Assembly: GCA_012516755.1 (NCBI GenBank)
Contig: JAAYWE010000251.1
Span: 1 to 17,992, forward strand
Direction: 5' to 3'
Source of the DNA: Treponema sp.
GTDB taxonomy: Bacteria > Spirochaetota > Spirochaetia > Treponematales > Rectinemataceae
Length of the DNA stretch: 17,992 nt
Shown here piece by piece: positions 15,876 to 17,992 of the stretch. The notes beneath the pieces are model-generated. The model ran no database searches. It worked only from the letters and a program-made list of their open reading frames with translations, and was not told the DNA's origin. Each line of letters opens with the position of its first letter. The stretch's first letter is position 1. The position numbers and the translations under genes were made by a program.

Positions 15876-15916
15876 CCTCCTTTAGCTTCCTGCCTTTCAA
15901 ATTGAGCTGAATAGAG

Positions 15917-16312
15917 CTATTTAGTGGCAGGTGTATTAGTCCCCTCAGGCTGGACCGTCTGGTCCTGCGGCGCGAGCTGACCCTGGACCGACTGATCTTC
16001 CTCGCTCTGGGAATTCCACCATTCGCTGGTTGCTGTCTGGGCAGACTCTTGCTCCACTACCTTTTGGATATTACCTGTCGAAGATTTATTCAATATCGCA
16101 AGGGAAAATGCAATTACGAAGAATAGCGCGCCAAGCGCATAGGTTATCCGGACCACGATATTCGATGTCCTAGAACCGAAGGCACTCTGAGCCCCGCTTG
16201 CAAAAATCCCCCCTATCGAATCAGATTCTTCATCTTGGATAATCACAAAAAAGATAAGCAGGAGGCATACAATTACAAAAATAACAAGCAGCAATATGCT
16301 GAAGAAACCCAT
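15917..16312 (-). CDS. secG: Protein translocase subunit SecG
   Basis: This is a small subunit of the SecYEG channel in the inner membrane. Two hydrophobic helices lie at about 3-25 and 52-74. They are joined by the typical loop GGIFASGAQSAFGSR (34-48), where the GG and the S/AFG motif are the family's most conserved part. At 131 residues it is longer than most SecG. The extra C-terminal 55 residues are hydrophilic and rich in Q, E, S and P, a low-complexity tail of unknown role. Start ATG has GGAGAGAG just upstream. It follows tpiA by 124 bases containing an intrinsic terminator, and is itself followed by another, so it may be a one-gene transcript. Identity is certain. Confidence 0.95.
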   Translation of the reverse strand: MGFFSILLLVIFVIVCLLLIFFVIIQDEESDSIGGIFASGAQSAFGSRTSNIVVRITYALGALFFVIAFSLAILNKSSTGNIQKVVEQESAQTATSEWWNSQSEEDQSVQGQLAPQDQTVQPEGTNTPATK

Positions 16313-16347
16313 TCTCTCTCTCCAGTTGCAAGTTCATTTGACTGCAG

Positions 16348-16384
16348 AAAAAAGCTTTTCAGGTAAATTCGCAATCCGAAAAGC
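16348..16384 (-). terminator. Intrinsic terminator between tpiA and secG
   Basis: GCTTTTC (16354-16360) and GAAAAGC (16378-16384) pair perfectly over seven bases, with two further G-C pairs possible inside a 17-base loop. On the minus strand the stem is followed immediately by six T (complement of 16348-16353). It ends tpiA transcripts about 50-90 bases after the stop. Confidence 0.72.
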
Positions 16385-16385
16385 C

Positions 16386-16414
16386 ATACTAGCGCAAAGT
16401 CCCCAATGAAGCAA
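16386..16414 (-). promoter_or_regulatory. Candidate secG promoter adjoining the tpiA terminator
   Basis: On the minus strand TTGCTT (complement of 16409-16414) precedes TAGTAT (complement of 16386-16391) by 17 bases. Initiation would fall near 16379, inside the first arm of the terminator hairpin. Transcripts starting here would then lack part of that arm and should escape termination. Confidence 0.35.
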
Positions 16415-16436
16415 TACCTCGCTATTGGACTAATAA

Positions 16437-17186
16437 TCAACGGAACTTAGCTATGGGCACAAAGCTCTCAGCCTTCAGGCTTGCGCCTCCCACTAATGCG
16501 CCATCGACATTCTTCTTTGTCATAAGAGCAACAACATTCTCTGGCTTTACTGAGCCGCCATATTGTATGACTAGGTTTTTCGCGATATCGGAGCCATAAA
16601 GTTCAGCGATAACTCGGCGACAAAATGCATGAACAGAATCGGCATCTTCCGGTGTAGCGGTTTTCCCTGTGCCGATAGCCCAGACAGGCTCATAAGCAAT
16701 GGTCACATTGGGAAGCATGGAAGCATCGACCCCTATGAGTCCTTCAGCCAGCTGCCGTCGGATTACATTCTCTAGAACGCCTTGCTCGCGCTCCTCGAGT
16801 GTCTCGCCAACACAGAGAATTACTTCGAGATCATGCTTTAGTGCAAGTCTTACCTTTGTGTTTATGAGCGCATCGCTCTCACCATAAGTATGTCTGCGCT
16901 CTGAGTGCCCCAGTATTATTACCCGAACTCCGATATCCTTTAGCATAAGCACCGAAATCTCGCCAGTATGCGCCCCGCTCTCCTCGGGGCCCATATTCTG
17001 TGCCCCAAGCAAAATATTGCTGCCCTTTATAACCTGAGCAACCGAATGCAGCGCCGTAAAAGGCGGCGCAATCATGAGTTTCTCTTTGCAATCAGCTAAC
17101 TCTTTCTTTAGTTCGGATGCTAATTCGACGGCTTCAGGTATGGTTTTGTACATTTTCCAATTGCCTGCAATAAAATAGCGTTTCAT
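16437..17186 (-). CDS. tpiA: Triose-phosphate isomerase
   Basis: This glycolytic and gluconeogenic enzyme interconverts dihydroxyacetone phosphate and glyceraldehyde 3-phosphate in the cytoplasm. The 249 residues are of normal length for a (beta/alpha)8 TIM barrel. Active-site residues are N9 and K11 (AGNWKM), H94 (LGHSERR), and E166 in AYEPVWAIGTGKTA, where the last part is the flexible phosphate-closing loop. The phosphate-binding YGGSVKPEN and GALVGGASL motifs are also present. The start ATG has GGGAGA upstream. It follows the cysKE hybrid gene by 109 bases with a candidate promoter and is followed by an intrinsic terminator. I recall secG next to tpiA in Treponema as well. Identity is certain. 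Confidence 0.98.
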   Translation of the reverse strand: MKRYFIAGNWKMYKTIPEAVELASELKKELADCKEKLMIAPPFTALHSVAQVIKGSNILLGAQNMGPEESGAHTGEISVLMLKDIGVRVIILGHSERRHTYGESDALINTKVRLALKHDLEVILCVGETLEEREQGVLENVIRRQLAEGLIGVDASMLPNVTIAYEPVWAIGTGKTATPEDADSVHAFCRRVIAELYGSDIAKNLVIQYGGSVKPENVVALMTKKNVDGALVGGASLKAESFVPIAKFR

Positions 17187-17265
17187 CGTTTTATTTCTCC
17201 CTCGAGATGATGCTTACATAGTAGCTGCCCTCAGTTAACCAGAGAGAAGCAAGCTTATTTCATGC

Positions 17266-17294
17266 ATACTATACTTATCGATTTTTTTGGTAAA
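17266..17294 (-). promoter_or_regulatory. Candidate tpiA promoter
   Basis: On the minus strand TTTACC (complement of 17289-17294) precedes TAGTAT (complement of 17266-17271) by 17 bases; an overlapping TATAGT lies at 17268-17273. It sits in the 109-base gap after the cysKE hybrid stop, giving a leader of about 75 bases. No terminator hairpin with a T-run was seen between the two genes. Confidence 0.4.
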
Positions 17295-17295
17295 G

Positions 17296-17992
17296 CTATG
17301 GCACTTCATGCCCAAGAGAGTCGGTTTGGTCCTCCTCATTTCCAATTCTTCTTTCTGTTATTCCCTTTTTCTCAATGGCTGTCAGCGCTTCTTCAAGAGC
17401 ACTGACTCTTTGCATAAGTTCGCTAATTCGCTGTCCAATTACATCTGGAATTCTCTCATGGTGAAGATCTGGCTTATCTTGGGCCTTATGTGGGATATCG
17501 CGCCTAATTACTTGACCAGGTATTCCAACAACCACTGAATTGGGTGGAACGCTCTTTACAACCACGGCATTAGCCCCAATACGCGAATCCTCGCCTATGC
17601 TTATATCGCCTAGGATCTTTGCTCCTGCTCCAATGGTAACTCTATCTCCAATAGTAGGATGACGCTTTTTCTTCTCGAGAGAAGTACCTCCGAGAGTGAC
17701 ACCATGATAAAGCGTTACATTCTTGCCTATTATGGCGGTTTCTCCTATTACCACTCCCATGCCATGATCGATAAAAAAGCCTGTTCCAATTCTTGCGGCA
17801 GGGTGAATCTCAATGCCCGTGAGAAATCTTATGGTCATTCCGGAATGTAATTGCCCGTTTTTCTCAGCTTCCAGCACCATGGATAGCGCAGGCCTGTCCT
17901 TTATAGAATGGCCTGGATTCTCGAATTCAAGCTTTGCTGCAATCTTGCATGGCAAATCCTTGCCAAGCTTATTGAGATAAAGCATCGGAGTA
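17296..17992 (-). CDS. In-frame hybrid: CysK N-terminal fragment joined to CysE (serine acetyltransferase) catalytic domain, 5' end outside window
   Basis: The frame is open to the right edge; two codons (T-P) precede the first visible Met at 17985, so that Met is internal (numbered 1 here). Residues -2 to about 50 read as the start of cysteine synthase: TPMLYLNKL, KIAAKLEFENPGHSIKDRP with PLP-type lysine K29, ALSMVLEAEKNGQL and HSGMT. In CysK this would continue to the SGNTG substrate loop. Instead, from about residue 52 it becomes serine acetyltransferase: RFLTGIEIHPAARIG, IDHGMGVVIGET, LYHGVTLGGTS, KKKRHPTIGD and VVVGIPGQVIRRD. Catalytic-type E59, H74 and H109 are present. The helical acetyltransferase N-terminal domain is missing. 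A coiled-coil-like tail (PDVIGQRISELMQRV) ends in HEVP, not the C-terminal Ile used to dock CysK. The acetyltransferase half looks functional; the CysK half cannot be. Confidence 0.85.
   Translation of the reverse strand, partial: TPMLYLNKLGKDLPCKIAAKLEFENPGHSIKDRPALSMVLEAEKNGQLHSGMTIRFLTGIEIHPAARIGTGFFIDHGMGVVIGETAIIGKNVTLYHGVTLGGTSLEKKKRHPTIGDRVTIGAGAKILGDISIGEDSRIGANAVVVKSVPPNSVVVGIPGQVIRRDIPHKAQDKPDLHHERIPDVIGQRISELMQRVSALEEALTAIEKKGITERRIGNEEDQTDSLGHEVP

Noticed and set aside
17296..17838. A short stand-alone CysE starting at the internal ATG 17838
   Set aside because: The ATG just before the acetyltransferase domain has no Shine-Dalgarno, and the CysK-like frame upstream is uninterrupted to the window edge, so the hybrid frame is the simpler reading. 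It remains a fallback possibility.
1..17992. Mobile element, defence island, CRISPR array or tRNA-linked island
   Set aside because: No transposase, integrase, direct terminal repeats, spacer array or tRNA-like cloverleaf was seen; gene content is housekeeping throughout.

Overview
The window looks like ordinary chromosome of a diderm bacterium of moderate, slightly AT-leaning base composition. I favour a Treponema-like spirochaete. The pointers are a membrane-anchored PEGA plus FGE-like protein, a SurA/HtrA envelope set, a secG-tpiA pair (a neighbourhood I recall from Treponema), and many TPR proteins. This assignment is inference from protein style, not from a marker gene. I saw no rRNA, tRNA, transposase, phage gene or CRISPR array, and no gene-free stretch longer than about 165 bases.

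Layout. From 2 to 2540 on the + strand lie the 3' part of a PEGA/FGE-domain membrane protein, smpB and rsmD, tightly packed. After a 165-base gap with a good promoter come a ten-repeat TPR protein and rlmN (2706-4948, +). Converging on rlmN, and overlapping its 3' end by 75 bases, is a mrfA-mrfB pair (8553 to 4874, -), the helicase and exonuclease of the mitomycin-repair type. Divergent from mrfA is glgC (8617-9891, +), whose sequence is of the cyanobacterial/plant type. From 9903 to the right edge every gene is on the - strand. Read in transcription order these are a CysK/CysE hybrid gene entering from the right edge, tpiA, a terminator, secG, a terminator, a 132-residue protein of unknown function, a J-domain protein, a SurA-like parvulin chaperone, nusB, map, htrA, a strong terminator, and a purine-type phosphoribosyltransferase.

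How the genes fit together. Most are housekeeping: ribosome rescue and rRNA modification (smpB, rsmD, rlmN), antitermination and N-terminal Met removal (nusB, map), protein export and envelope folding or quality control (secG, surA-like, htrA), DNA repair (mrfAB), glycogen precursor synthesis (glgC), glycolysis (tpiA), purine salvage (PRTase) and cysteine synthesis (cysKE hybrid).

The most unusual object is at the right edge. One uninterrupted reading frame begins as the N-terminal part of cysteine synthase (CysK), including its PLP-lysine motif. After about 50 visible residues it switches in-frame into the complete catalytic hexapeptide domain of serine acetyltransferase (CysE). Other points worth a look are a terminator hairpin sitting between a promoter-like sequence and the PRTase start codon, a terminator/promoter overlap between tpiA and secG, a repeat-rich region before the 132-residue gene, and a 68-residue super-repeat in the TPR protein.
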